A stretch of 64,000 bases of DNA from Planctomycetota bacterium. GTDB taxonomy: Bacteria; Planctomycetota; Phycisphaerae; Phycisphaerales; UBA5793. Shown piece after piece: positions 19,101-28,020 of the stretch. A program made the position numbers and the translations under genes. The stretch spans positions 1,240,001 through 1,304,000 of the forward strand of contig JABFGK010000002.1 in NCBI GenBank assembly GCA_013112555.1. The letters run 5' to 3'. A model generated the notes under the pieces. That model made no database searches, was not told the origin of the DNA, and saw nothing but the letters and a program-made list of their open reading frames with translations. Position 1 is the stretch's first letter. Each line of letters begins with the position of its first letter.

Positions 19101-20345
19101 GAACGGATCAGCCAGTATCGTCTCAGACTCGAGCAACTGCTGGCCCGAATCAGCACGAGATTCATCAATCTGAGTGCCTCGGAGATTGATAGTGGGATCA
19201 GCAGTGCCATTGCTGATGCCGGCACGTTCCTGCAGGCAGATCTGACCACCGTCATGCTCTATGAGGAATCAACAGACACGCTTGGGCTGCACTGCAGTTG
19301 GACTGCCGTACCGGATTCGGAATCAGTCGGCCGGCCGATGACGCTCAAAATGTCGGAAGTGCCGTGGCTGGCGCGCGAGTTCGAGCAGAATCGTGTCGTC
19401 GTGATTCACGATGTCGATCAGATGGGGCCCGAAGCCCTGTCTGAACAGCGTCTGTTTCTCGATCTGGGCATGAAGTCTGCGGTCGTTGTTCCGCTGAAGT
19501 CAGAGGGGCGATTGCTTGGGTGCATCTGCGCTCGGTCCCTCGAATCGATCCGGCGGTGGGATGAGCCTGATACCGGGCTCATGCGAATGATCAGCGAGAT
19601 GATCTCGGAGGCGTTGATTCGAAAGTCGTCGTATGAGGAGCTGCAAAACAGCCAATTGCGGTACCGACGGCTGGCCACGAGCCGACAGATGCTGCTGGAG
19701 GAACTGAATCACCGGGTGCTCAACAACCTCACGTCACTTATGACACTCGTGACGATGATGGAACGGAGCGGTCGATCGACGAGTGAATTCGTCGAGGCAC
19801 TGCGCGGCCGGCTCGGTGCCTTCACCGCGGTCCATCAGGTGATTGCCGGGCGCGGGTGGCAGGAAGTTGAACTCCGAGCCTTGCTGCAGAATCTTGTTGG
19901 GAAGTTCGAGCCGAACCGGGAGGTTCGACAGCGCATCGAGTTGGCCGGCCCGCCGGTGCTGGTCAAGCCGAAAGCGGCTCAGACGATCGCTGTGATCGTC
20001 CAGGAACTCCTGACGAACTGTCGGAAATACGGGGCGCATTCCGTGCCTGAAGGCACCGTGCAGTTCACCTGGGAAATTACGGATCAGCACGACGACTGCG
20101 TCCATGTTGCTATGTTGTGGTCCGAGCGCGGCGGCCCATCCCCGGATCGTCATCCAACCTCAAGCCACGGGCTCGGCATCCGCCTGGTGAGAGGCTTCGT
20201 ATCGTTCGAGTTACGAGGACGATGTGAGTTTGATTTCCTGGCGCACGGCCTGGAGTGCCGCATCACATGCGTCCTGGAAACAGGACGATTCGAGGATGAT
20301 CAGCGTCTCACTGCTGACCCGGACACGCGTGCGGGCGAACCATAA
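16140..20345 (+). CDS. Orphan membrane sensor histidine kinase with about six PAS domains, GAF and HisKA_2
   Basis: The 1401-residue protein has transmembrane helices at about 14-38 and 187-208 flanking a periplasmic sensor of about 150 residues. Successive PAS domains follow at about 215-340, 345-465, 470-600, 605-735, 740-865 and 870-990, then a GAF domain (about 1000-1165). The H-box EELNHRVLNNL (phospho-acceptor His1191) is of the HisKA_2 / HWE-like type and precedes a HATPase domain. The fifth PAS domain carries five cysteines (782, 786, 792, 799, 802) in a pattern suited to metal or Fe-S binding. No response regulator is adjacent. Confidence 0.9.
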   Translation: MTHVIRARQLLRLEIAVGLLLVLSIVSVLMLAGGYFAGLRQADHYWPILSAVHNAERELLQRHLVYEDALASGNSDGVPEIWAAFDRIAGLFERQAATMPSSMPGRSGPEQYTLLSDELTLLSNRVSECKAIAQRNWNLARSSDFSLPHDEEFDHVFDDLMGRMDQIHALLASRTVEGFRTGSRVFNFTWPLWLIVVLFTWAVLILGLRRLDGVARELAESEGRYRALVDALPIGVLHTDEQGRCTYANRGWADMVGQPVSQALDHGWASVLDEETKPVALKAWFGESTTPAGTMSSGPFPEPSWRFTDAQGEPVHVSVEVGSYEAPGRPPGRQYVLAIMNHSQQHLAERALAESEARYRSLVELAPDAILVQTEGIVRYANAATVRLFGADHVDELLGRPLEELVRTDYQQAVSNRLQRALSGESDGEPMEQVAMGLNGKQIPIEARSTQTLHEGRPATLAYIRDIAKQKKTESALRFERSLLHMLMDNVPDLIYFKDRQCRFLRVNSAMASSLGVSEPNRLVGRSHGEFDDPWQAQMRYADEQLLLETGEPLVGRLERGGTDKGSTRWYSTTKVPLSNGSGSIIGLVGVSRDITKQRQIDEALSRSEVRFRQLAESIDEAFWLTAPDGSETFYLNPAYERITGQSGDVLMADPQAWRALVHPEDTSIADSQLLMGDGHTWSESDRGVEFRLLLPGDDVRWVWLRTRVVHDESGETVALAGVMVDITKRKRAELAIEGQWEFLQAVIDGLPDPLVVYDRNRQIRMANSKMQQRAGSTVTTCAHVCDRVWGCPPETGQCKECAVTTAFETGRPHTSERGAVSQDGTPLHLEISAAPILDQHGVVNHVIASFRDVTDRRRSEDALRESEVRFRHFFEMSPVSKLLVDEDGVVRGMNNRFAEKTGFREETLIGCPIGEFLFKQMAVAGTTVREPLRFQDVKEARNVNAELVVESGDSLDVLLSGNQTDDLAGRAITMLVVRDITEQKRAERISQYRLRLEQLLARISTRFINLSASEIDSGISSAIADAGTFLQADLTTVMLYEESTDTLGLHCSWTAVPDSESVGRPMTLKMSEVPWLAREFEQNRVVVIHDVDQMGPEALSEQRLFLDLGMKSAVVVPLKSEGRLLGCICARSLESIRRWDEPDTGLMRMISEMISEALIRKSSYEELQNSQLRYRRLATSRQMLLEELNHRVLNNLTSLMTLVTMMERSGRSTSEFVEALRGRLGAFTAVHQVIAGRGWQEVELRALLQNLVGKFEPNREVRQRIELAGPPVLVKPKAAQTIAVIVQELLTNCRKYGAHSVPEGTVQFTWEITDQHDDCVHVAMLWSERGGPSPDRHPTSSHGLGIRLVRGFVSFELRGRCEFDFLAHGLECRITCVLETGRFEDDQRLTADPDTRAGEP

Positions 20346-20385
20346 CAACAGCAGGGGTTGACTGAAGAATCGAGAAGGCTCTCCG

Positions 20386-20405
20386 TGACCGCTACTCAGC
20401 GGTCA
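20386..20405. other. Short perfect hairpin at the kinase/truD convergence
   Basis: TGACCGCT and AGCGGTCA pair perfectly around a 4-base loop. The hairpin overlaps the last codons and stop of truD and lies 40 bases after the kinase stop. Without a T-run it is at best a weak terminator or an RNA 3'-end stabiliser. Confidence 0.35.
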
Positions 20406-21675
20406 GATTCCCTGCGTGGTCCTGCGCACCTTTCATGACTTCCTGGAGCAATGTCGTGGCAAACGACCCTTTGGGGAGGACAAAGTCGGCCTGCAGGTAC
20501 GAGCCGTCACGATCGGCTCCTTCGCTCAGGCTCGCTTCCGATACCTGGACTCGCAACGGCCGACGGGTTCCGTACACATCATGGGCCGCCGAAAGAAAAT
20601 GATCGAACTCGACGCCGGTGCGATCGAGCGCCTCCTGTTCGATACGGCCGGGTTCTTCGGTTGCCTGCATCATGCGGTGGCCCCAGAGCGGTCCGCTTGG
20701 CGAGATGTCCAGTTTCGTCAGGCGCTCTGTCAGTTGTGGGTCATTCAGATCGTCTGGCGACACGTGAAAGACGGCCCCCGCACCAGGCGGGTTATGCTTC
20801 CAGGCCAGATCGCCGCTCACGAGCGTGTGCATCGTTTTGGCATTCATTCGATGTTCGAGCACCTGATTGAAAATGGCCGACTGAAATGCTGAGACGTAGA
20901 ACCGCCGAACGGTCGGCTCGATGGCCAGGACGGCTTCTTCGTGTGAACACCCACTGGAGAGTTTGCGCAGCACCTGATGTTCAGCCCGTCGACTTGTCGG
21001 CCAGCAGGCGCGTGCCTGCTCCAAATCGCCTTCGTCATACGTATGGCGGGCGTCGTACTCGCTGGCAAATCCCCCGTCCGCTCTGCCGAGCAGTATGTCA
21101 CAGAGTTCTTGCCAGTCTTCCATCAGCAAGGCTCGGCCGACCTCGTGGTTGTTGGCTGACAAACCGAACCGCTGCGCTCCGATGAAGTTCGGCAGCCCGG
21201 TTTCCACGAGTCGACTCAACACCGCTTCCGCTGGGCGTACTGCCTGCTCCACGCAGCACTCGCGAATACGGATGGTGAATCGATTCCCCTTGAGGTGCCC
21301 GAGACGGAGTTTGTTGCGATGGCGGGAGACGCCAAGGATGCGGACCCCGGGAAGCGTGAGATCATCCAGCGGCGATTCATCCGGGGCTGCGATCGACAGA
21401 TACTGGCGGGTGACCGCGTGCTTGTCCTTCATGCCGGCATACCCGATATGCCCCGGCCGGACTCGAAAGCAGCGTGCCAGCGCGCGAACGACCTCCAGCG
21501 TCGGCTGCCCGGTTTTCTCAAGCCAGATGTACAGGTGCTCTCCCATACCGCTCGGTTCGTAGAGCGGGAGTTCCTCGACGACGAAGTCTTCACAGCGTTG
21601 TTTGATGACCCCGCCGACGCCGGGCAGGTCAGGAGTGAGATAGCAGGAGGGAACGGCAGGTCCGAGAGGCTCCAT
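20392..21675 (-). CDS. truD: tRNA pseudouridine(13) synthase TruD
   Basis: TruD converts U13 of certain tRNAs to pseudouridine. The 427-residue protein carries the family motif GYAGMKDKHAVTRQ with catalytic Asp84, an N-terminal EDFVVEELPLY segment, and NFIGAQRFG followed by the TruD insertion domain. It is somewhat longer than E. coli TruD (about 350), as is usual for bacterial/archaeal long forms. The ATG overlaps the stop of the upstream BFN gene by one base (TGATG), so translation is coupled. Confidence 0.95.
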   Translation of the reverse strand: MEPLGPAVPSCYLTPDLPGVGGVIKQRCEDFVVEELPLYEPSGMGEHLYIWLEKTGQPTLEVVRALARCFRVRPGHIGYAGMKDKHAVTRQYLSIAAPDESPLDDLTLPGVRILGVSRHRNKLRLGHLKGNRFTIRIRECCVEQAVRPAEAVLSRLVETGLPNFIGAQRFGLSANNHEVGRALLMEDWQELCDILLGRADGGFASEYDARHTYDEGDLEQARACWPTSRRAEHQVLRKLSSGCSHEEAVLAIEPTVRRFYVSAFQSAIFNQVLEHRMNAKTMHTLVSGDLAWKHNPPGAGAVFHVSPDDLNDPQLTERLTKLDISPSGPLWGHRMMQATEEPGRIEQEALDRTGVEFDHFLSAAHDVYGTRRPLRVQVSEASLSEGADRDGSYLQADFVLPKGSFATTLLQEVMKGAQDHAGNLTAE

Positions 21676-22079
21676 CAGCCGTCCTCCGGCCCGGCTTCCT
21701 CAAGCACGGATTCGTCCACGTAAATCGGGATATCCGTACCGGCAGCAATGGCAATTGCATCGCTCGGCCGACTGTCGATCTCAATCTCTTTCCCATCCTG
21801 AGTCACGATCAACTTGGCAAAGAAGGTGTTTTCCTTCAGCGTGTGAATCACGATGCGCTCAAGGGTACCGCCGAGTTGATCAATCGCGGTGGCTAACAGA
21901 TCGTGAGTCTGTGGCCGGGGGGGGACGCGGCCTTTCAGGCGTCGCTCGATGGCCATCGCCTCGGTCAGGCCGATGACGATCGGGAACGCGCGGCCGCCTC
22001 CGACCTCCTCCAACTCGATAAACTGGAGGTCGGTCATTTCACGGATGAAAATGCGACTTAGTGACATTTGGACCGTCAT
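21675..22079 (-). CDS. BFN-domain protein (bifunctional nuclease / DUF151 family)
   Basis: The 134-residue protein is a single BFN domain: MTDLQFIELEEVGGGRAFPI, the IGLTEAMAIERRLKG stretch and DSRPSDAIAIA are diagnostic. Family members have been assigned DNase/RNase activity, and plant relatives act in stress responses, but bacterial roles are poorly defined. Start at 22079 is chosen because GGGAG lies eight bases upstream; the reading frame stays open further upstream but that part is not protein-like. It is coupled to truD. Confidence 0.85.
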   Translation of the reverse strand: MTVQMSLSRIFIREMTDLQFIELEEVGGGRAFPIVIGLTEAMAIERRLKGRVPPRPQTHDLLATAIDQLGGTLERIVIHTLKENTFFAKLIVTQDGKEIEIDSRPSDAIAIAAGTDIPIYVDESVLEEAGPEDG

Positions 22080-22445
22080 CGGGTCTCCCATGCAGCCGGT
22101 GGTGGTGCCCCAGTGCACACAGTCGTGGGGCAGACAGTCCGGTTTGATCATAGGCCCCATGCTTGACGGAGCGTGCATGCCGATTGATTCGAAGTCACCG
22201 GGGCTTGCTCCCGCGTGGCACGAGTGAGTGGGCAGGGGCCCTGCCCCGGGCCGATAATGCACAGCCGTCGTAACCTCCCCAGTCCCCTCGGATCGTCAAG
22301 TCCCCACATGTGCCGCAGATGGATACATCCGACCCCTGTTTGCAAAGCCGGTGGCCAAATCCGACGTTGTCGGCACGATCCGTCGATAGAGACTGTCGGC
22401 CGGGGGGGTGACGTGATGCCCCGGCCGGCAATGAGGAGTATGTCT
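22080..22445. other. Divergent intergenic region before the MshEN gene
   Basis: No gene judged real, although frames are open on both strands. A TTGACG hexamer occurs near 22162 on the plus strand without a good -10. The right end contains GAGGAG (22433-22438), the ribosome binding site of the next gene. Confidence 0.4.
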
Positions 22446-22934
22446 ATGCCGCTGCGACTTGGTGAGTTGCTGATCCGACAGGGAATTCTGGTTGAGCCTC
22501 AGGTGCGCGCCATTCTCGAGGAGCAACAGCGCACCGGACGACCGTTCGGGCAACTCGCAGAGCAGATGTACGGCATTGATGCCCGAGACGTGGAGCATGC
22601 CTGGGCGGTCCAATACGCACAACTGTGCGAACGCGTCAATCTCGAATCGGAATCGATCGACCCGGATGTGCTGGCCTTGGTTTCACGCCGCCAGGCCTGG
22701 CAGTTCATGGTCTTTCCACTGAGGCGAGACGGCTCAGAGATCGTCATTGCCACCACCCCCAATGACCTGCCTCGAGCAGCACGCTTCATTGCCTGGCATC
22801 TTGGTGAACCGGTGTACTTCGTGCTGACGACCCAAAAGCGGCTCGTCAAGGCATTGCGCCGGCACTGCAGCCTTCCCGGTGCAGACTTCATCATGGGTGA
22901 GCGGCATAAACGGCGCGGAAACCGATCAGCCTGA
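22446..22934 (+). CDS. Stand-alone MshEN / GspE N-terminal domain protein, probable c-di-GMP receptor
   Basis: The 162-residue protein has the exact MshEN layout: a 24-residue motif beginning RLGELLIRQG (residues 4-27), a 5-residue spacer and a second 24-residue motif beginning PFGQL (33-56). This arrangement binds cyclic di-GMP in MshE-type ATPases. The rest resembles the second part of the GspE/PilB N-terminal region (DVLALVSRRQAWQFMVFPL, then EIVIATTPND). No ATPase domain follows. The GspE at 26198 lacks the paired motifs, so this gene may supply the missing domain in trans. Start is set by GAGGAG seven bases upstream of ATG 22446. Confidence 0.8.
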   Translation: MPLRLGELLIRQGILVEPQVRAILEEQQRTGRPFGQLAEQMYGIDARDVEHAWAVQYAQLCERVNLESESIDPDVLALVSRRQAWQFMVFPLRRDGSEIVIATTPNDLPRAARFIAWHLGEPVYFVLTTQKRLVKALRRHCSLPGADFIMGERHKRRGNRSA

Positions 22935-23002
22935 GGCAACCTCCGGCAAATCTGCTGCCAAACAGCAACGTCTGTCGAGTGTGAATGCAGCCGGCTCTCG
23001 GC

Positions 23003-23534
23003 TCAGGTTCTTCCTGCAAGCAAGGGAAGGGCCAGATTGAGAAAGAGCTGCAGCACGATGTTGGCATACAGGCCGGCCAGCAGATCATCGAGCAGGATGC
23101 CCCAACCGCCCGGGAACTGCTCCATCAGGTTGGCCGGCGGTACCTTGATGATATCGAAAATGCGAAACAGGAAGAAGGCAGCGCCCACGGTCAGCACGGC
23201 CGCCCAGAACTGTGCCTGGGCCGGATCGCCAGCCTCGGCCCCGTTTCCCCCAGGGTGCCAGCGGGATCAGCAGCAGGGCGACTGACATGCCGGCCACTTC
23301 ATCAGCCACGACGACCCCGGGGTCTTTCGTTTGATACTTGCGTTCGGCCCAGGGGCCCAGTGCGATACAGGCAGCCGACGACAGGGCGATCATGGCCAGC
23401 AGCGCTGCCTGAATGTACCAGGTCCCGATGCCTGCGATGGCCATGAGAAACACGACGGCACAGGGTGGCAGGCTCCCCCACGTCCCCGGGGCCGGCTTCA
23501 TCCGACCCAGTCCCCCCACAGTGACTATCAGCAT
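23003..23534 (-). pseudogene. pgpA: Phosphatidylglycerophosphatase A, interrupted by a one-base frameshift
   Basis: PgpA dephosphorylates phosphatidylglycerophosphate to phosphatidylglycerol. The N-terminal part (GLGRMKPAPGTWGS, then DPGVVVADEVAGM) reads in one frame, and the C-terminal part (FFLFRIFDIIK, GGWGILLDDLLAGLYANIV) in another. Removing one base from the five-base C-run at 23249-23253 joins them as PLAPWGNGAEAGDPAQAQFW and restores a full protein of about 176 residues with all motifs. The residues are intact on both sides, so this may be a sequencing error rather than decay. Start at ATG 23534; a GTG at 23552 is an alternative. The pathway partner pgsA lies just upstream. Confidence 0.8.
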
Positions 23535-23616
23535 TCGAACCACGGGATACACCGGCTTTCACGGGACATCGACTTCAATACGGTACGGTACGGGTGGGAA
23601 CGACACCCGACGCCGT

Positions 23617-24252
23617 TCACTCTGTGCCCCTGGCTGTCTGGTCTGCCAGCGCTGCACGGGCGCTGCTGAGATACGGCACGATACTGATAACTGTGACAAA
23701 CACAGTGACATAGGCAAGGCCGCGACACACCGTAAGCACCCACGCGTGCCTTATCGGGTCGAACAGCAGAATCAGGCCCAGTATTGTCGGGATCGCCGCC
23801 GATTGCAGGATCATTTTGGCCTTGCCGGACCAATTCGCCCCGAATGCGATGCCCTGGGCCTCCAGCAGTGTCCGGAGCCCCGTCACCAGCAACTCCCGGC
23901 TCAGAATCACAATGACCATCCACAGGGCAACGCCGGTGACCGCCCCCGTCGGGGCTTGCCCCTCGAACGATACCCTGAAGGCCGGCCCGGCCAGATAGAC
24001 GAACCCGCCGATAATCAGCAGTTTGTCACAAACCGGGTCCATGACTCTGCCGAACTTCGACACGACGTGCCATCGTCGGGCCAGATACCCGTCAAAGGCA
24101 TCGGTCAGAACGGCGATCAGAAAGACAGCCACCCCGGCCCAGGCAGCCCATTGGTGCGTGCCCGGGTAGCGGTAGAACTCCAAGAGGGCAAAAAAGCATG
24201 CTGCCAGAATCACTCGTGCCATCGTCAGCATGTTTGGGATATGTCGCTTCAT
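23617..24252 (-). CDS. pgsA: CDP-diacylglycerol--glycerol-3-phosphate 3-phosphatidyltransferase
   Basis: PgsA makes phosphatidylglycerophosphate, the step before PgpA. The CDP-alcohol phosphotransferase signature DG-x2-AR-x8-G-x3-D-x3-D is complete in FDGYLARRWHVVSKFGRVMD followed by PVCDK. The protein has several hydrophobic helices and the usual length (211 residues from ATG 24252; the frame stays open to 24291). With pgpA 82 bases downstream this is a two-step phosphatidylglycerol synthesis unit. Confidence 0.93.
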   Translation of the reverse strand: MKRHIPNMLTMARVILAACFFALLEFYRYPGTHQWAAWAGVAVFLIAVLTDAFDGYLARRWHVVSKFGRVMDPVCDKLLIIGGFVYLAGPAFRVSFEGQAPTGAVTGVALWMVIVILSRELLVTGLRTLLEAQGIAFGANWSGKAKMILQSAAIPTILGLILLFDPIRHAWVLTVCRGLAYVTVFVTVISIVPYLSSARAALADQTARGTE

Positions 24253-24885
24253 GAGTTTCTGCTGCTGGTACCGTTGGCTTCGGAAGCGCACGAGACTACC
24301 CGCACGCGAGTCTCGGGTCTATTTCCGCGTCTGTTTTTGCGATTTGTGAAGGTTCCTGTGCCCGGGCATCGTCTGTGCTGGTACGGCCCATGCCGACCTT
24401 CTTCGCGGTTTTCATGCCATAACCGTGGAAATGAGTCGTTGTGTCTCAGCAACGGGCCTGTATCGTGACGATGCTGGTTCGGATCGGATTGATCGGAAAC
24501 GGCGATCCGTGACGTCAGGCTGGTGGTATTCTGAGACGTGTGTGACACCGATAACGCTGCTCCTGCGCAAGCGCATTCGGCTAGAATAGCCGGAAACAGG
24601 CGGGATTCAGCGGAAGGGGTCATCAGAATGATCCGGTTTCGGGTCTGTGAAAAAGGAATCGCAGACTTGGGAACGCATCTGTATCGACTTAGGATACCCG
24701 TTGTGTGCTCGCAGGGCCGGGCTGCCCGCCTTGCCGCATCAATATGATTGGATTCCGGACGGCTGAGTCGTTTGGATGCCCTGGTGGGAAGAGCCAGGGC
24801 CTGAGGGAGCAAAGAGAACTACTTCAACCGGCACCGCCGCCATGCTGATTCGGCTGGGACGGGGCCACGCCAGCGGAGAGACACC
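24253..24885. other. Divergent intergenic region between pgsA and the secretion operon
   Basis: A 633-base stretch. A 187-codon minus-strand open frame covers much of it but its translation is rich in Arg, Ser and Cys with no domain character, so I do not call it. The useful content is the promoter-like pair at 24667-24695 for the secretion operon. Confidence 0.45.
24667..24695 (+). promoter_or_regulatory. Candidate sigma70-type promoter of the type II secretion operon
   Basis: -35 TTGGGA, 17-base spacer, -10 TAGGAT. Transcription would begin about 185 bases before the secreted coiled-coil gene, leaving a long leader. Confidence 0.45.
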
Positions 24886-26197
24886 GTGATGATCAAGAGT
24901 AACCCACGATTCCATCGGCACAGACACCTCCTTTTTGTGATTGCGTCGGCAGTGATGCTGTGTCAGTGGGCTGTGCCGGCCCAGGCCCAGCCCTACGGCG
25001 GCCGTGTTCGATATCGACCGACGGTCACCCTGGAGGATCTCGAGTCGATGCATGCACTGTTCGACACGGACGAGTCGCAGGACATGCTGATCCGGTCGCT
25101 GTATGACGGGTTTCAACTCGCGTTCAACGACGGTGCCAGCCGCACGAAGAAGGACATTGCAGAACTCCTGCAGCAGGCACGCGAGGATCCGAACCGGGCC
25201 GAAGCGTATCGGCGACTTGGCCCCCTGCGTGCCGATATCGAGGAGCAGTGGGCTTCAGAAGCCGCGGAACTTGAGGAGAGTTTCTTCTCTGACGTCAAGG
25301 CCCTTCTCAGCGAGGAGCAGGCGGAATCATGGCCGAAGTATGAGCGCGATCGCCGACGCCGAACGCTCCTGCACCGGAGCCCCGGCCGCTACAGCGGCGA
25401 GACCGTCGATCTGATTCGAATCCTCACCAGCCTCGAACTGGAGGACGAAGCGCTCGAGCCGGTCAATGGCTTGGTTGACCAGTATGCCGAGGAACTCGAT
25501 CGCAAACTGCAGGAGCGTGAGGATCTGGCAGCCAAGCTGCGGGGCTCGACCGCGACCGTCGGTGCCGCCCCGGGCCCGGGTGGTGGCGACAATCCCCTCC
25601 GAACGGCTCCGGCAGCGGGATGACCTGGACCGCAAGCGGCGCGATCTGCGCGACTTGAATCACCGGTACATGGACCTGATGGCCGGTGCCCTGTCCCCCG
25701 AGGACGGCAAGCGCTTCCGGCGTCTGTTCCTCGAACAGTGCTACGTCAGCATTTACCGCACGACCCAGGCCGACATGTACATTGAGCAGGTCGCCAAAGT
25801 GGAGGATCTGTCTGAAGAACAGAGTCAGCAGATTGCCGATATCAGTCAGCGCTATACCGCTCGCTTGAATGACATCCGACGTCAGATGGTTGAACTGCAG
25901 AACCAGCGTGAGAATGCCGAGGCCCCATCGACGAGCGTGCGTGGGACGACCACCACCACGTCACCACCCCCACGAAACAGTGGCGGGCTGTCCGAACAGC
26001 AGCAGGAGCGGTGGCGCGTGTTGTGGGAGGACCAGCGCACGCTGGTGTCCGATACGGTTGATGAACTGTTTGAAGTACTCACGCCGGAGCAGCAGGAAGC
26101 GACTCCCAAGTACGGCCGGAATCCCTTCTCTGAGGATCCCTCGAGGCGGGAGCAGTTATTCCGGAACGGCCAGCCGCAAGGTCGCGGAGGAAACTGA
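24886..26197 (+). pseudogene. Secreted coiled-coil protein at the head of the secretion operon, split by a one-base frameshift
   Basis: The first frame (to 25623) gives a signal peptide ending AQA-Q followed by helical, charged sequence. After LRGSTATVGA the frame loses its character and stops. The frame one base over continues the same kind of sequence (RLRQRDDLDRKRRDLRDLNHRY onward) to 26197, where it abuts gspE. Loss of one base somewhere at about 25560-25610, for example in the CCCC run near 25592, joins the halves into about 436 residues. No family recognised. It may be a periplasmic partner of the secretion machine. Sequencing error is as likely as a true mutation. Confidence 0.65.
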
Positions 26198-27889
26198 ATG
26201 TTCGATCAAGTGCAACAGGAATCCGGTCAGGCGCATGCCGGCTACACGCCGGCCGTCGAGTCCGTCGGTGCGGAGCCATCGGTGGTCGTCCCCGTTGAGG
26301 TGACGGACCCGGGTGAGGCCGAGGCGCAACTCCGCCGGAAGTGCGATCGCCTTCGGATCGAATGGCTCGACGAGACGCCGGAGGAGGTCGATGGGGCCGC
26401 GTCAAGTCTGTTGTCAGCGGATGATGCCATCCGACTGCGGCTGGTGCCGATTGTCGATGACGAAACGGATGGCGTGCTGGTGGTCATGCGTGACCCACTC
26501 GATCTGGCAGCGTTGGACGAAGCCTCGGTCCTCATGGGCAAGCCGGTTCGGCGCAAAGGGCTCAGTGCCGATCCGTTCCGGAAACTGATCGAAACACAAT
26601 ACGGGACCACGGCGGCGCGCATGGCTGAGCGGCTTGCCGGCGAGGCCGAGGACGAGGATTCGCTCGACTCGAATATCGAGGCCATCGAGGCCGATGATCT
26701 GCATCGGATGGCAGAACAGCCCACGCTGATCAATCTGGTCAACCTGATCATTCTGGAGGCGATCAAGTCGCGTGCTTCTGACGTTCACATTGAGCCGTTT
26801 GAGCGCGAACTGAAGATCAAGTACCGGATCGACGGCATTCTTCACGAGCAGACGCCCCCGCCGAAACACCTGCAGCCGGCGATTATCTCGCGTATCAAGA
26901 TCATGGCTGCGATGAATATCGCCGAGCGCTTTGTGCCGCAGGATGGCCATATCACATTGCGTTTCGAGGGGCGCAAGGTCGATCTTCGTGTCAGTACCGT
27001 GCCGACGCTGTATGGTGAGTCGGTGGTCCTTCGTATTCTGGACAAGAGTACGTTGCCGCTGGAACTGGCTGAACTCGGGATGATCGGTTCAGACATCTCG
27101 GTCATGCAGCGACTGCTCGCTCAGCCGCACGGCATGATCCTCGTCACGGGCCCGACCGGGTCAGGCAAGACGACCACGCTCTACGCAGCGCTGCAGATGC
27201 TCTACAGCCCGGAGCAGAAGATCATCACGATCGAGGATCCGGTTGAATACGAGTTACCCGGTGTGAATCAGATTCAGGTCAACCCGAAGCGGGGGGTGAC
27301 GTTTGCGACCGGTCTGCGGCACATTCTGCGTCAGGATCCTGATGTCATCATGGTCGGTGAAATCCGCGATGGTGATACGGCCGAGATCGCCATTCGGTCG
27401 GCCCTCACGGGCCACCTGGTGTTCTCAACGGTCCACACGAATGACGCGGCATCGGCCATCACGAGATTGATTGACATGGAGATCGAGCCGTTCCTTGTTG
27501 CTTCGGTGATTGAGGGAATCCTGGCTCAGCGGCTCGGGCGACGCGTGTGTTCCGAGTGCCGGCAATCCGTGCCGATTGATGAGGCTGTGAGTCATCGGCT
27601 CAGGCCGGATGAACTGGCGCTGTTTGACGGGCAGTGCTGGCGCGGTGCCGGGTGTGATCGGTGTCGGGAGTCCGGCACGCAGGGGCGAATCGGCTTTTTT
27701 GAGATTCTGGCAATCACCGGCCGTATGCGAGCGGCTGTGACGGATGGCAAATCAACACGTGAAATCCTGGCTTTGGCCGATGAATCCCATACGACGATGC
27801 GCGTCGACGGGCTACGGAAGGCGGCTGAAGGCCGCACGACGATTGAAGAAGTGCTTCGGGCCACCCAGGACGCAGAGGACGATCGGTGA
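26198..27889 (+). CDS. gspE: Type II secretion ATPase GspE
   Basis: GspE is the cytoplasmic hexameric ATPase that powers pseudopilus assembly. The 563-residue protein has a divergent N-terminal domain, then the secretion ATPase core: Walker A GPTGSGKTTT at 318-327, Asp box ITIEDPVEYELPG, Walker B (DVIMVGEIRD), His box (STVHTND) and a zinc tetracysteine (CSEC at 451-454, CDRC near 487). The N-terminal domain lacks the paired MshEN motifs that the separate protein at 22446-22934 carries. The ATG directly follows the TGA of the preceding gene. Confidence 0.96.
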   Translation: MFDQVQQESGQAHAGYTPAVESVGAEPSVVVPVEVTDPGEAEAQLRRKCDRLRIEWLDETPEEVDGAASSLLSADDAIRLRLVPIVDDETDGVLVVMRDPLDLAALDEASVLMGKPVRRKGLSADPFRKLIETQYGTTAARMAERLAGEAEDEDSLDSNIEAIEADDLHRMAEQPTLINLVNLIILEAIKSRASDVHIEPFERELKIKYRIDGILHEQTPPPKHLQPAIISRIKIMAAMNIAERFVPQDGHITLRFEGRKVDLRVSTVPTLYGESVVLRILDKSTLPLELAELGMIGSDISVMQRLLAQPHGMILVTGPTGSGKTTTLYAALQMLYSPEQKIITIEDPVEYELPGVNQIQVNPKRGVTFATGLRHILRQDPDVIMVGEIRDGDTAEIAIRSALTGHLVFSTVHTNDAASAITRLIDMEIEPFLVASVIEGILAQRLGRRVCSECRQSVPIDEAVSHRLRPDELALFDGQCWRGAGCDRCRESGTQGRIGFFEILAITGRMRAAVTDGKSTREILALADESHTTMRVDGLRKAAEGRTTIEEVLRATQDAEDDR

Positions 27890-28020
27890 TGCCGGTTTGA
27901 TCCGCATATCAGGACATGGACGACCAGTGAGCGTGATCTCGGAAGGAACACAGGAACAACCAGGATCTGACGGGCGCCAAGCACGTGATGATACTGCTTG
28001 CCTGTGTGTGTGAGACGAGA

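Noticed and set aside
24249..24812. 187-codon minus-strand open frame upstream of pgsA
   Set aside because: The translation is Ser/Arg/Cys-rich without hydrophobic or domain pattern, has no ribosome binding site, and overlaps the likely promoter of the secretion operon.
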